Shown here: positions 52,201 to 64,000 of the stretch, piece after piece
Layout: each line of letters begins with the position of its first letter
How positions within the stretch are numbered: the stretch's first letter is position 1
Assembly (NCBI RefSeq): GCF_008831285.2
Contig: NC_045143.1
Coordinates: 7,511,503 to 7,575,502, forward strand
Origin: Nymphaea colorata
Lineage: Eukaryota > Streptophyta > Magnoliopsida > Nymphaeales > Nymphaeaceae
Length of the DNA: 64,000 bases
Direction of reading: 5' to 3'
Notes under the pieces: model-generated
Database searches by the model: none
The model's input: the letters and a program-made list of their open reading frames with translations, nothing else
Told to the model about the DNA's origin: nothing
Translations under genes and position numbers: made by a program

Positions 52201-55200
52201 ATGCATAACATTGAACAGTCAGTTTCTGCACATAGGCATCGTCAGGAGGCAGACAGACTATAAATATATGCTGTTTTCTGGCAGAACCTCCATTAAGATC
52301 GACTTCAAAGGGAAGCCAATGTCTCCCTCATTCAATGTATACAAATTGTTAGGCATCAAAAGGGAAAGAATTTGCATAATGAATTAATTAAGGCAATGAG
52401 CAGTAGAATGGTACCACTGTTGCGGCCCATCAGCTTCACAAGGCCCACACCGTTCTCCCCACTTTCGGCCTCAACATGTGCTGCTCTAATGGCCTTCTGA
52501 GCCTCTTGGATTGCAGAGTCGAAACCAAACGACTTATCAATTACCTGAAAAAATATAACAAAAGATTGCGTCCTAGGCCACGGGGTTATATCCTTACAGG
52601 GATACAATTATCATATATATCTTGACTCTGGACTTCTTTTTCTTGTATTAGAAATTATTGAAAAATAAAAGTCTAATAGAAACTAAGAAAAAAATTTTAC
52701 CCCAATGTCATTATCAATGGTGCCCGGAATCCCAACAACTGAAACGTTAAGGCCTCGCTTTTCAATCTCCTGCATGTACATTACAAGTTAAAGCGGAAAA
52801 CTCAGCACTTAGAACTCATACAACAAAAAGGCAAGGCTGGTTAGGGACCCAATCTCCTGACCCATGGTCATTGCCTCATTGGATGACCCCAAAACTATGT
52901 TTAGAGACTTTGCATTAGCATTTAAGCTAGTTTGCATCTTAGCTTTAGCATTGCAACTAACTTGTATTTGAAGCAGTACTCAAGTACTATATCCCCAATT
53001 TCAAGAAAATGCCAATCACAAAAATTGCCTATTTCTTAATATTTGTCATGAATGAAGCGCTCTAAGAATGACATTCAGCCATACGTAGTGATCATAATAA
53101 AATTCCAGCACTCTGTCACTGAACCAGATAACGATGACCACTAGGGAGAGCACATAGATATATAAGCCTCAGAATTATAAGAAATTACCTCATAAATAGA
53201 AGCGGCGTCTCTCATTGCACCAGGTCCTCCAATTACATACAACTGCATGGGAGAACATAATAATATTAAAAAGAAAGGCAGTTTGTAGTTCACTACTACA
53301 AAAAAAAAAAAAAGTGTTGCAGGAAGTAAAAAGGAGAAGGAAATACACAAACTAAAACTGCTCCATCCACCCGACTAGGGGATCATTGGCATGTGATGTT
53401 AAACGCTGAAGAAGGTGAGGAATTCAATACTCAAAGTCTCAAACCACACCTGATCTTAGCATAACGACGCCTAATTGCCGAACACGCCAAACAACAAAGA
53501 AAGAGAAGAAGCCAAAGAAGGCACTCCCAATGGAGGGAGTGTTTCTCACTGACCTGGTTGATTCCCTGCTGCTGAATGCACTCAACTATGGCCTTGTTGT
53601 CGGCTGCCTCATGCCCTGTCCCAAGGATGGATCCGCCACACTTATGAATGTCATTCACTTTCTGGGGAGTCAGAGTGATGGCGGTGCCGGGGCACTGGAA
53701 ACCCTTATACCCTCCCTAAGTAATTAAAAGCAGAACTTCGTTCAAACGCTGATCATAAATCAAATCGTCATCAAACAGTAACGTTCTTTCTGCATCACTA
53801 ACGGTGGATCTCCACTCGTTCAATCTTACAAACAATTTGAGAGTACATTTAAAAAATCGAACCGAATTGCATCGATACGTTAAAAATTGACAAAATGTCA
53901 AATCCCTAGAGAAGGACGTCCATCGGCACCAGTAACTAGAATGTGTAGATAGCATATAAGGCGATTGACGCAGAAATTGAATCATGGGGAGTGACGTTCA
54001 CCTGGATGCCGATGACTTTGGCGACCGCATACATGTGGTGAAGGCCGCACACCAATTCCCTGATGACAGTGTTGATGCCAGGGCAAAGGCTACCGCATGT
54101 GACGATGCACGCACCCACCTTCCCGCCCTCGAAATACACCTGCACATGCATTTGCCTCATCCACGTAAATATTTTTGAACAGTGTTATCCGTCACTATAT
54201 CCATCCACGTAAATAATGTTTCAAGAATGTTACCGGTCACTATATCCGAGAATGGTTTGACAGGGAGTTGGTAGGCGACCAGTTGAACTTTCAAAATATT
54301 AACTTTTTATGTCCTAAAAAAAATACCGAAAGCAATCTACTACAAAACGAGAGGAAGCTTCGGCTATATCATCTGTCGTTATATCATTGTATGCCATACA
54401 ACAACAATAAATTAATGATTATTATGACCAACTCTGTGCAAGACAAAGCAAGCATAGCTGTGGCCCAATTTAACAGACTAGAAAAGAGTCTATGTGATTA
54501 ATATCCAGATTTTGATTGAAGGAAGGAGAAGGCGCACATGTCAGTAAATATACTATTATTGACGCCATTCTCATGCACAAAAAAAAAAAAAGAGAGAAAG
54601 ACGGCACGAAAAAGTAGTGCCCGTGATTAATTAGCTCGTCAAAGTACATGCACCAGGTGTTTCAATGAGCGCTGATTGATCGAACCAATTGAGAGACATG
54701 GCAAATTTACGTGGGAAAATTTTATTTAATCTGAAATGGTAAAGAGATCCAGTACCGATGCTAGTTGGGTTCGATTATCGTATGCATGTTCTTGTCTCAA
54801 ATTGGATTCAAGTTCAACATCTTACTTGGATCTATAAAAGCCTGGCCTCATTACATGTAGATGTCAAATATTATGCTGGTTAGATCGATTTGATTTCAGA
54901 AGCATGATTTAAATCTAAAAATTTGAGTTCAATTAAGTCCAATTCCATCAAGTCTAGATTCGATATGAATCCAGTCATTATATGTAATTGCCTAATCTTA
55001 TGCTACTTAGATCCAAATTTTACTCTAAAAAATATGATCTAAATCTAACTTTGAATTTAGTTGAGTCCAATTCCTTGGAGGCTGCATATGCCCCCGAATT
55101 CAAACATTTTACATCCCGTTGATCAATGGACCCAATTAAAAAATTTAAAAAAGTTATATCCACCCTCATGAAAATTATTTTTAAAGCATCATCCAAAGTA

Positions 55201-56409
55201 ACTCATTGCCTCAGAACCTTATGTTCTTCGAACCCATGTTTTCAAAGGATATGCTCAATAAAACACTAAGTTATTTCAAAAAATATATAACGCGATTATA
55301 TTTAGCACTAGACTACTAAATTTAGAAATAACATTAGTGATGGCGTTATGTTTCTGAAACAAGAAATTAATATCATTACGCATTCACTTTTAAAACGTTG
55401 TTCTCAATAATATCAGCATGATTTTTGTCAAACGCCTTCAAAGAAAACCTTCATTAATGACTCCAACGTGTACAAAGCACACCGCAGGCGTTATATGAGC
55501 CTTACGAACGTCGTTTTATCATTCATCTTTTCAACGTTATCCTCAGAATCCAGTTCCAGTCGAGCAAACACAGCCCTTCTCATGGGAATCAATCAAACAT
55601 GGTGAAAGAAAACTTGAGAATATTGAAGACCAACAAAGAGTAGAATGGCTGTGTGTTGCACATATACCTTTTCCCGAGGCCCAGCACGTCTAAAATGCTT
55701 GCCCCTTGGCTTGCTCTCTTCAACAACAATCTACAACACCCAACCACGCCATTCTTTGTCAAAAAATATTAATTCGTCATCTTGATCACCACTCACGTGT
55801 ATCAATTTTTTTTTATCGTCTCCTGCATACCGTTTGAATGACGGAATCTTCGGGATGAACGAAATAATTCCTGCAAAATTAAACGAAAGCGTGGAATCGA
55901 TCATGCGACGTAAATGAAACAAAGATGTTTTGCATGAGCTCTAGGAAATTATAAGAAATTTTAGCAATTTTCTGGAAACAGTTTCAAGCTGCGCAGTCTA
56001 GCTTCTTACCTGACAACCGCATAAGCTGAATTGAACTCCAAAGGATTGGTGAAAGCCTAGCGAATTGAAGGCCAACGCAGAAGAAGAACAAAAGAAAACA
56101 CGTCGGTTAAGAGTCGTTCCACAGTATGCCCATTAAGGTAAAGCGGAGAAAAAGAGTATGATTCACTCAGAATCATCAGGTGAGGGAGCAGAAAATTCCG
56201 GTTTGGCAGAAAGAAGAGGAAGAGAAATGGGAGGAAGAGCTCACGGGGAGATGGGGAATGTAATGGGAGAGGTGAGGGACGTCCTCGAGGAGGTACCCAT
56301 CTTCCCCTGTGATTATCATCGCCTCCCGTTTCATGCATCTGCCCATTCCGACGCCCCTTGCCTCGTCGTCTATCGTACTTCCTCTCTCTGCTGACATCGC
56401 TTTTACCAT
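49277..56409 (-). CDS. Phosphofructokinase-like protein with altered active site
   Basis: A tandem paralog of the PFK at 34,019. The same 14-exon plan closes in frame: 56409-56245, 56056-56010, 55870-55831, 55730-55668, 54139-54002, 53715-53554, 53242-53189, 52769-52701, 52544-52415, 52189-52149, 51742-51560, 51325-51280, 51194-51040 and 49369-49277. The length is 461 residues from the first Met, or 457 from 56397; a Met at 56334 aligns best with the paralog's start. Key sites differ: GGLCPG is GSLCPG, TSRGG is TGHEA (184-188), GGDGT is GGPGA (210-214), PKTIDND is PGTIDND (238-244) and YMIRA is YMIGA (Gly386). Fourteen residues after AEGAGQ are missing, and the protein ends at [10 protein letters not shown]. 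Open frames suggest selection or youth; catalysis is doubtful. It could be a regulatory subunit or a decaying copy. Confidence 0.9.
50364..50425. repeat. 31-bp tandem repeat in PFK 2 intron 13
   Basis: Two units, 50364-50394 and 50395-50425, each starting AGGGGTATAGTATAGCTGGT and differing at about three bases. Confidence 0.85.
54873..55077. repeat. Degenerate tandem repeat in PFK 2 intron 4
   Basis: Two blocks of about 130 bp spacing share TTATGCTRSTTAGATC near their start and AGTCCAATTCC near their end, with clear divergence between. Intron 4 (54,140-55,667) is one of the two longest of this gene. Confidence 0.55.
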
Positions 56410-56492
56410 GAAGGCTGCCCTTCTGCCTATGATTCCTTCCCTGGATCTAAAGACGCAGAGACGAAGAGAGAGAAGATGGACATCGTGGGAAT

Positions 56493-56494
<2 letters not shown>

Positions 56495-56545
<51 letters not shown>
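56495..56545. repeat. (CT)n microsatellite in the PFK 2 leader or promoter
   Basis: A CT run of about 51 bp on the plus strand, read as GA on the coding strand, 86-136 bp upstream of the first ATG. GA tracts at this place are common in plant promoters and 5' leaders. Confidence 0.9.
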
Positions 56546-56549
<4 letters not shown>

Positions 56550-56610
56550 TGGCACCTGAGAAGGACGTGAAAACGGGGACGACCCGGCGCTCATGGTTTC
56601 GACGTGCATT

Positions 56611-56934
56611 CTAATATGTCAACTCTCGACAATGCAGAGAGAGGTTTTTTTTTTTCCTTTTTCCATGTAGACTTTGCTTTCGGGCCGGTTCCAGTTTTAG
56701 GGAATTCAATTGAATCGAAATCCAATATAATGCTATATGGAGTACGCATGGTGACCCCAATAACCATTACGTCCTAATATGTCAACTCTCGACAACATAG
56801 AGAGAGAGAATCAGGTTTTTTTTTCCCTTTTTTCTATACAGAATTTGCTTTTGGGCCGGTTCTAGTTTTAGATAATTCAATTGAATTGAAATCCAAAATA
56901 ATCCTATATGGTGTGGGCATGGTGACCTCAATAA
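56611..56934. repeat. Tandem duplication upstream of PFK 2, units of about 155 bp
   Basis: Unit 1 (56611-56763) and unit 2 (56774-56934) both run from CTAATATGTCAACTCTCGAC to an ACCYCAATAA end, with scattered differences. The PFK 2 promoter region thus contains a doubled segment. Confidence 0.85.
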
Positions 56935-57734
56935 AAGTTAGTCAAAAATAAATAATCGACATCGTCAGTTGATTATCATGGGTAAGACTTTTTTACACGT
57001 AAAAGGTAAGATTGTAGCATTCAAGCTGACAAGTATATTGTTCCCTACTCAAATCTCATGCAAACTATGACCTGAGAGTTGGGAGAATGAAAGGGTCTTT
57101 GAGCCTCTTGTAAAGTAGGTTGTTAACCTTACGCTTACCTGAAAGAAATATCATTCTTTTTTGTCTAGTCAACCTTATATTTCAGAATTGGTTCTTCTTT
57201 TTATGTGTATTTCAGGAAGCTGCCTAAAATCTATCCAATATCTTATCTTAGCTTATAGTCGAGCATGTATATTCATGGTCATTGAGTCCAATGTCGATGA
57301 TGAAGCACATGATGTTCTAATTGAGACAGGCAATAATGATCACCGTAATGGAGCTTTCATATATGGCTCTACAATTGACAATTGTGAACTCATATATGGT
57401 CTCATTCAAAAGTCTACATTTCTATCTCTTTTTAGAAAAGATAAGAAAAAATTGCTAATATTTGAATAGCCATGTCTTAAAAAAAAAATTCGAACCTTTT
57501 AATAAAATTACTCAGTAGTACGCATTGTTACCGTAAACTCAAATTAAAATGCTTATTGGTCCTATACACCACTTTCCCACTCTCTATCTCTCTGTTCTCT
57601 TTTGTGGTCATACAAATTGAATTAAGAGAAGGTATCTCAATTAACTAAGTCATTTGGGATATTCCTTATAAAAAAAAGCAACGGGTACATTATTTTAGCA
57701 ATCAAATCTCAAAACAAAAACATGAATGTAACAA

Positions 57735-57786
<52 letters not shown>

Positions 57787-58498
57787 AAATTTTGTGCATA
57801 AATCTGCATCAACTTAAATAATTAGTGATAAAGGCAAGTTCGGGCCAGTTATTTGAGGTGCCTGGATTAGTCCCAGATTTTAGAGAGCAGGTTGTCTAGG
57901 AGCTGTCAATTACTCAAGTCTAGTCGCACTATTGATAAACAAATTGCATTTTATAAATCGTTTCATTAACCGTTCAATGCATTGGACATGTTCTTTTATT
58001 AAGAAAATGATGTCCGTGAACTTTAGCTGAATAATATTTGGTCAATAAGGCGCACAAAGTGGCTGTCGCCAAGTATTATTTTCTCCAGTGACATTGACAC
58101 CCCCTCGACACCTCTTCAAATTTTTATGTCCATCACGATCAAATTGTTACAAGACAGACATGAATAAAAGAGACAAGTTGAACACTTGGGTTTCTTCTCC
58201 AAGATCAAGATGACAAAATATCAGTATTCAAACTCAGAAACCACATGGTTCATATGAATCTGAATAAGGAACCAAATAGTTGCACAAAAATGCAGTGCAA
58301 GTGCAGTCACTTCCGCGAGGGTTACAAATTTTAAAGAAAAAAATGATGGATCACCAATTTATTGATCCAAAAAGGGACTTACATGCTTTCATAACGTACC
58401 GTAACTTATTTTACCAGCAGTAGATGCCGAGGACAAAGGAAATAGAATTACAGGCCTCCAGAAGTTGCATTACCACCAAAATCAAGTCCTACATTTTA
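56935..58498. other. Gene-free stretch between PFK 2 and alpha-MPP
   Basis: No gene is supported. An open stretch at 57,161-57,469 (plus) has no recognised family. An (AT)n run lies at 57,737-57,784. The right end holds the 3' untranslated region of the peptidase gene. Confidence 0.5.
58358..58363 (-). terminator. Candidate poly(A) signal of alpha-MPP
   Basis: AATAAA on the minus strand, about 136 bp past the stop codon at 58,499. Confidence 0.4.
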
Positions 58499-61400
58499 CT
58501 AAGCCCGGAATTTGCTGCTTACTGAGTCATATTTAGGGACGTTGATGACTGCAAAACAAGTTCACCCAATCAAAATGCAGTAATGAACAAATTGTTATGC
58601 ACAAAAAAACAAAGAAATGTTTCTAGTTCAGGAATTACCATCTCCCCATGAAGCCATTGTCAAGGGAGACGAGATGATTTTCTCAGCAAGTGTGGATATA
58701 TCTTTGAGAGTTACTGCATCAACAGTCTCCAGGAAATGCCCTACAGGTTTCCTGCAACAAACCCATGATAGTAACATCAGAAACTTCTACAGGGTCATCA
58801 AGTTTTTATTAGTAAATATGTAATTTCCCTAACTTAACATTTGATAACTCAATTATCAATGGAAAAAGGAAAATAAGAGAACACAAACACACATTTGATG
58901 GCTCAATAAACCCAGTACCTGAGTGAACATGATCCGAGTTGATGAGGAATTTTAAAATGGAGAGTAAGCTAAGTCACATGGGTACTTCACTAAGGTCCAC
59001 GTACTCGTGTCGCCGTACTCGTACCCAAAATGGGTACTTTGACACTTGGGTACCTATAGATCCAAACTGTTTAATTTTTCTTTGATTTAATTTTTTCCAC
59101 CTTACTTTTTATTCTATTCTTTGGATGTGAAAATTCGATTGATGTTCATATTTGACTAAAGGGCTGCTTGGTTGTCCATATGTTTAAAGTTTTTCATAGG
59201 TTTCTTAAACACACTGCTGCAAGAGCCATTGATATATATTTTCTATGTTATTTATTTGTTTATGTTGATGTATATTCTTTATTTTGATACATATTTTCTA
59301 AGTATTTCTTATTGTTTATATATATATACGGCCGTACCCCCGCACCCAAGTTTTTTGAAAATGCTCAGTACCCGTACCCGCACCGGCACCCGTACCTATG
59401 TGACATAGGGAGTAAGACTAAAAAATTTCCACAAAAAGTTAAGCAAGCAACAAAGAAGGATGCTCTGTGCACACGAGCTCATTCTTGCAGTGAAGTGTCC
59501 ATAGTCCAAAGTCAAGCCAGCACATCAGAATTTTCATTTGTGCGATGATCAGTTCCCACTGTCTAAAGGCCCTAAGCAAAGTGTGACTTTCATGATTACC
59601 TAGAATAATTTCACATGGAACGCAAACAAAGGCCACAAGGATTTATACATGCATATGACATCCGATAGAAAATCTCAGTAGCCATTCTTGTAGATTCTCT
59701 ATTTGTTCAAAGTAACTTCAAACAGTAAAGGCTCGCAATCAGACACTTTGAAAGATGTTCTAGAAATAAAATATGGCTGCATAACTTAAGCATGCCAAAA
59801 ATAGTCAATACCAAAACAAACGGGGCAGTAAGAAGACAATAAACATGTCAAAAGGAAGATAGAACAAGCATCTCACCTTTCCCCATAAGTCAAGATCTGA
59901 CGACCTATATCTTCAGCAGCCACCACCTATAAAGCAAGGTACATATCTAAATGTAAGTGCATCTTAATTAGCATGTACCAAGGAGTTCTATTAGTACAAT
60001 ATATACCCTTGATTCGAGGTTCATCAAAACTGCAGACTTTGTGGAAGTTTTGGCCCGATCAAGCTGCTTCTGATCAACTATAAAAGAAGAAAAAACATAG
60101 CAGAAATAATTATAATGACTACGCCTGAAATTAACAGTTCCATGAGAAATCTAACAAACCTTCTCCAGGGGTTGCTATTGATAACAGCTCTCTTGCAGCT
60201 AAATCAACGGCCTTCGATACAAAGTCCGAAGTCTAATAAGAGACACAGGTTAAAAACAAATCAGACTGGAAATATAAAAACTCCTAGAAATCAAGCAAAT
60301 ACAAATCGCTTGGAAGAGAAAGAAAGCCAGATGCTTTCACAAATCTATTGTAGAAAACAAAACAGTGCATTTATAATTTCTACACAAACAGAATCACAGT
60401 GAGCAGCAACTTCACAACCTTAGGCTTTGCAGTATCAGCATGAGCATAAAACTAAATGGTCAACATTAGCATCAGAAAGACACAATAAAGGCTACATGCA
60501 TTCCTCTCAAACAAGAGAAAGGCAAACTGTTCAGAAAATATTCAGGCAATTTTATTTGGTATTTTCTTCAGAAAGAACATTAATACCAGATAAAGCTTGG
60601 GCTACATCATCATAACTCAGAGACATGCATATAAGAATCAAGAACCATTTCTTTGACAAAAAGAGAACAGTATATGGTTAGACAGAAGCAAAAGCAGTAG
60701 AACCTAGAAAGGACAAAGATAAAATACCATTTACAAAATGGTCTTGAAATTCATGAATACACTGAACTTCTTTGAAGCATTATGAACCTTCCTGTATAAT
60801 CACCTATAAGTAACCTGAAGTGCTTTAAAACAGTGAAAGCACCCACATTGCATGGGCATGGCTGTGGAGACAGTCAACAGGTGTCCACTGCGATCAGTGC
60901 ACTTCTTGTCCACATTTTTTGGTGCATACCAACTTGCAGTAAGGGCGAGTTGGGTGCAACCAAACTCTGACAAGTCTAAAATTATCTCACTATATATTAA
61001 AAAAAAAAACTTGATTGGAATTTGATAGAACCCCTTTTTGAGAATTTCAGCCCATCAGTTGTTGCCTCCGATCTGCTTAAAGATCACCCAGCCATTGGTG
61101 ACTGAAAATCAGCTCCCCCCTCTCCGATAGAACCATGATCACTTCTCTCTAGTAGAATGTGATGTCTCAGGTCTCTAGTGCTTCACATCGATGTGACCAC
61201 CTTGCTCTCTCTCTCTCTCTGTGGCACTCAGGTCAACAACAAAATGTGTTATCTCAGGTAGCACTTACCACCTTCCCACCACTGGCGACCTCCTACATCT
61301 CCCTTTGATGCTCTCTACTCGACAACCTCTCTTTCTGTCTCTCTCTCTTCACAACCACCACTCTCAGATGCTCTGTGTGGTAGGCCATGTTGTCTTAGGT

Positions 61401-61731
61401 CAGCTTCACTTCATCGATGACCTCTTCTCTCTCACTCTCTTGTGCTCTGTCTACCTAACGACCTGTCTCCCCCCGACCACCTCTTCCTTCTGGGCACTCC
61501 TTTCACTTTGTTTTTATTGTTTTATATGTTTAATTTGGTCAAGCATAAGCTGGAAATCACTGAAAGCTTTCTGTCTAACATTTGATATTGTTGCATACCT
61601 GTGCTTGGTCTGACTTGCATAAAACCCATAAGTTTGATTTCTGATCAACATAATCAATATGGAGCACTCACTTTTCTTTAATTTGTTCTGCTCCTAGTTG
61701 TAGATGATGCTAGCCTGCTTCACACAACTGG

Positions 61732-61767
<36 letters not shown>

Positions 61768-64000
61768 CATTGGGTGTGTATATATATATGTCAGTTGCTC
61801 TGCGTATAAATGTTTATTTAACAGCTTATATAAGTTAATAAATTATATGGTTATAAATACTTGTACTGTTATATAGTTTGGGGTTTCTTGAAGAGATTAA
61901 GGTTACCTAAACATGAGCTTTCTCCAGCAATGTTTAACAATTCACTGTTAAACTTTTTCTCAAATGAGATCTGCTGGAATTTTCAACATTGTGCCTTCTT
62001 TTGTGGCAAATGAATGACACTTCGCAATTACTATTCATGCATTAGAACCTTTTTGTGCCTCTAGTACATTATACATATTTACTTTGTAACTAATCTTTAT
62101 CTGTTTAACTGCTTTTGGATCTTGATTGCTAATATTATTTGCCAATGAATGATTGTTTAATAATTATTAACTAATCTGTTCTAGCTAAATTATTTCTGAT
62201 CTATATATGGTCTGACAGGGCCTGGTGTTGTGTAGGCAATTACACACACTGGGGCATCTTGTGACAATGTCTTCTCATTTTTGGCTCATTCATCATATCA
62301 ATGCACCCGCCGCTTAAGCAATTATGGACGAATTCTTCTTGCAACTTCTGAACAAGCTGAACAGAATATGCAATGATGTGTCTCACACCTATGCTGTCTA
62401 GAACTCAAAAACGCTACCAAGGATGAAACTCCTTTTTGAGAAGCATATTTAGGATGAAGTTGCCCTCATGTAAGAGTTTGATGCATAAAGGCAAACATCA
62501 TCATTCCATAGAATTTTTTTCCCAACTTTCTCATGGAACCACAACTAAGAATGCTGATGAGATAATATTTGAAACATTAGCAATTACTGGAAATACAATA
62601 AATGTACTATAATACTATTGTAGTGAAATAAAATAAAAGGAAAAGAAAAACAAGAGATTATGAGAAACATCAGAAGAAAATGAAAAGACATTCTTCAGTA
62701 GGTCACCAAAATAAATTCTTAAATGACCATAAATGAACCATGATCATAACAAACAGAGACGGCATGTTGGAGACTTTATTCACATATTCAAAGCAATTGT
62801 CATGAGCCAAATCACTTACCGTGGTTGCATGAATACCAAAAATACCAGTGTGATTGTAAATGCTGTTGAATGCAGAAAATGACTGAATTTGCTGGAACTC
62901 ATTCAAGATCCGTAGATCTGTAGGCGGCACATAAAATGAGATAATCATTTTATATGAAAAAACTAATGGAAAAAGAACCAACGCATGCTTATGGTAATTC
63001 AGCCACCCATTTCTCCAGTAGGTATTAAAAACAAAAAATATTAAAGGATGCAAAAAATGGAACTTACAAAGACGAGAGTACATCCCCTTCCCAGGACCTC
63101 CAGCAGAGAAAGAACCACCACCTCCCATAAGCATCTACATGAATGACAACAAACTCATTAACACTTTGAAGTTTGAACTCATTAATCCTCATAATATGAT
63201 GCAAGAAGGCAGTAACATGACCACTAAAAGTTTTAAACATACAGAAAGATCTTGAAATGGCAAGCACATGACACTACACCTGGAGCACTGTTAGTGTGAT
63301 GGCATCCTTCTCCTTATGCCAGCCACCAGGAACTTCAAAAGCAAGAGCAACATGGGTGTTCTGGGATACACATTGCATTCAGAATATATAAACTAGGTCA
63401 CAGAACATGAAATTTTTTTATACCAATCATCTAAATAGATTACTCATACCGCAGAATCTGCCTGGCAACGAAAATCACCTCCAACATACACCGACTTTGG
63501 AGCCTCAGGTGGAGGAACATTTGGCAAGTCTGACAAAAGAGGTTCTGCAACTGCAAGCAACTCCTGGTGCTCCACACCAGATGCTGCCAACACCATCCGT
63601 GGAGCAGTATAATTTTTCTAATTTCCAATATACTAGATATCAATCCATGATTTAAGGACAATCATATAAGAAAGCATAGCAGCAAAAGGAAACTACAGTG
63701 ATTAAAATAATGAAGCAGCTTACAGAAACAAATTCTTCTAAGATCGAACTGTCCAAGCTGTTTATTGCAGACTCAGGTGCCAACAGAGGGTTTGCCAAAG
63801 CACCAGAATAGCCAGCTGAGTGAATTGCCTCCAACAGCAAACCCTGTGGATTCTTAGAGATTTCTGCAATCTCTGCCTTAACCTTCTGCAACTGCAGTGT
63901 GAGATAAAATACCAAATTACTTCAACGGCTGATGGAAGTTACACATATGGTTCAACAAGATCATATTCAGGATATCTACCTGTTCATTAACCTCCCAGTC
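58499..64000 (-). CDS. Mitochondrial-processing peptidase subunit alpha, 3' part
   Basis: Alpha-MPP, which recognises and holds presequences of imported mitochondrial proteins; in plants it is also a core subunit of the cytochrome bc1 complex. Eleven exons are visible: 64000-63980 (continues outside), 63891-63724, 63617-63450, 63360-63280, 63134-63068, 62917-62820, 60232-60160, 60077-60007, 59926-59877, 58751-58639 and 58548-58499. They join in frame to 319 residues up to the stop. Recognised parts are EAIHSAGYSGALANPLLAPE, ENYTAP-type KNYTAPRMVLAASGVEH, the Gly-rich substrate loop GGGGSFSAGGPGKGMYS and AAEDIGRQILTYGERKP. The end reads YDSVSSKFRA. The 2.6-kb intron at 60,233-62,819 has no gene. 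The N-terminal half and transit peptide lie outside the window. Confidence 0.95.
58969..59408. mobile_element. Non-autonomous DNA transposon in an alpha-MPP intron
   Basis: The 17-bp inverted ends are CTAAGTCACATGGGTAC (left) and the complement of CTATGTCACATAGGTAC (right), 15 of 17 alike. Next to them lies a likely 8-bp target-site duplication, AGAGTAAG (58961-58968) and GGAGTAAG (59409-59416), with one difference. Inside are several GTACCCGTACCC-type words and no transposase. An 8-bp duplication would suit the hAT group, but the ends are not typical enough to be sure. Confidence 0.65.
61737..61790. repeat. (AT)n microsatellite in an alpha-MPP intron
   Basis: Two neighbouring TATATA runs within the 2.6-kb intron. 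CT-rich text at about 61,207-61,440 in the same intron is low-complexity and not a gene. Confidence 0.8.

Noticed and set aside
53430-53470. Short similarity to U2 snRNA (GCTAAGATCAGGTGTGG on the minus strand)
   Set aside because: Only about 20 bases match and there is no flanking U2 sequence, so it is probably chance inside a PFK intron.
61207-61613. Pyrimidine-rich open stretch of 130 codons on the plus strand in the alpha-MPP intron
   Set aside because: Low-complexity CT-rich sequence rich in Leu/Ser; no family match, and it lies in an intron of a well-supported gene on the other strand.

Overview
This window is nuclear DNA of a flowering plant. All recognisable genes are intron-rich (one partial gene has 11 visible exons), with GT-AG splice sites, AT-rich introns and long (AT)n runs. 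The species cannot be fixed from sequence reading. Every intact gene lies on the minus strand. Exon limits were placed by reading splice sites and checking that the frame closes.

Left part (about 1-28,100). Three GDSL esterase/lipase paralogs (2303-4119, 9362-11175, 18104-19625) share a four-exon plan. The middle copy looks intact. The first has lost the block III Asn, and the third lacks the exon that carries block III. Two older exon-1 relics (about 12,179 and 20,480) also belong to this cluster. A unit of about 8.5-8.8 kb (GDSL gene, relic, spacer, AP-4 sigma gene) is present twice in tandem. In the left unit the AP-4 sigma gene is cut off inside intron 2 (15,620-18,099). In the right unit it is complete (24,075-28,074), encodes 143 residues and starts its first intron with GC.

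Middle (28,100-34,000). This stretch is mostly gene-poor. It holds a 104-bp foldback, a worn Ty1/copia fragment, a perfect 32-bp palindrome beside a cluster of GAGGC/GCCTC palindromes, and a plus-strand two-exon fragment of a TMEM19/PGR (DUF92) gene.

Right part (34,000-64,000). Two 14-exon ATP-dependent 6-phosphofructokinase genes sit head to tail. The first (34,019-38,861, 509 residues) keeps the canonical active site and carries an unusual Cys-rich tail. The second (49,277-56,409, about 457-461 residues) has open frames and good splice sites, but its GGDGT motif reads GGPGA and several other active-site motifs are changed. The window ends in the 3' part of the mitochondrial processing peptidase alpha-subunit gene (58,499 to beyond 64,000), which has a transposon-like insertion with inverted ends in an intron.

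The genes are neighbours and not an operon: cytosolic glycolysis (PFK), AP-4 vesicle coat, mitochondrial presequence cleavage, and secreted GDSL hydrolases. The most novel signals are the altered second PFK, the divergence of block III in the GDSL trio, the microhomology junction that cut AP-4 sigma, and the foldback and palindrome elements.
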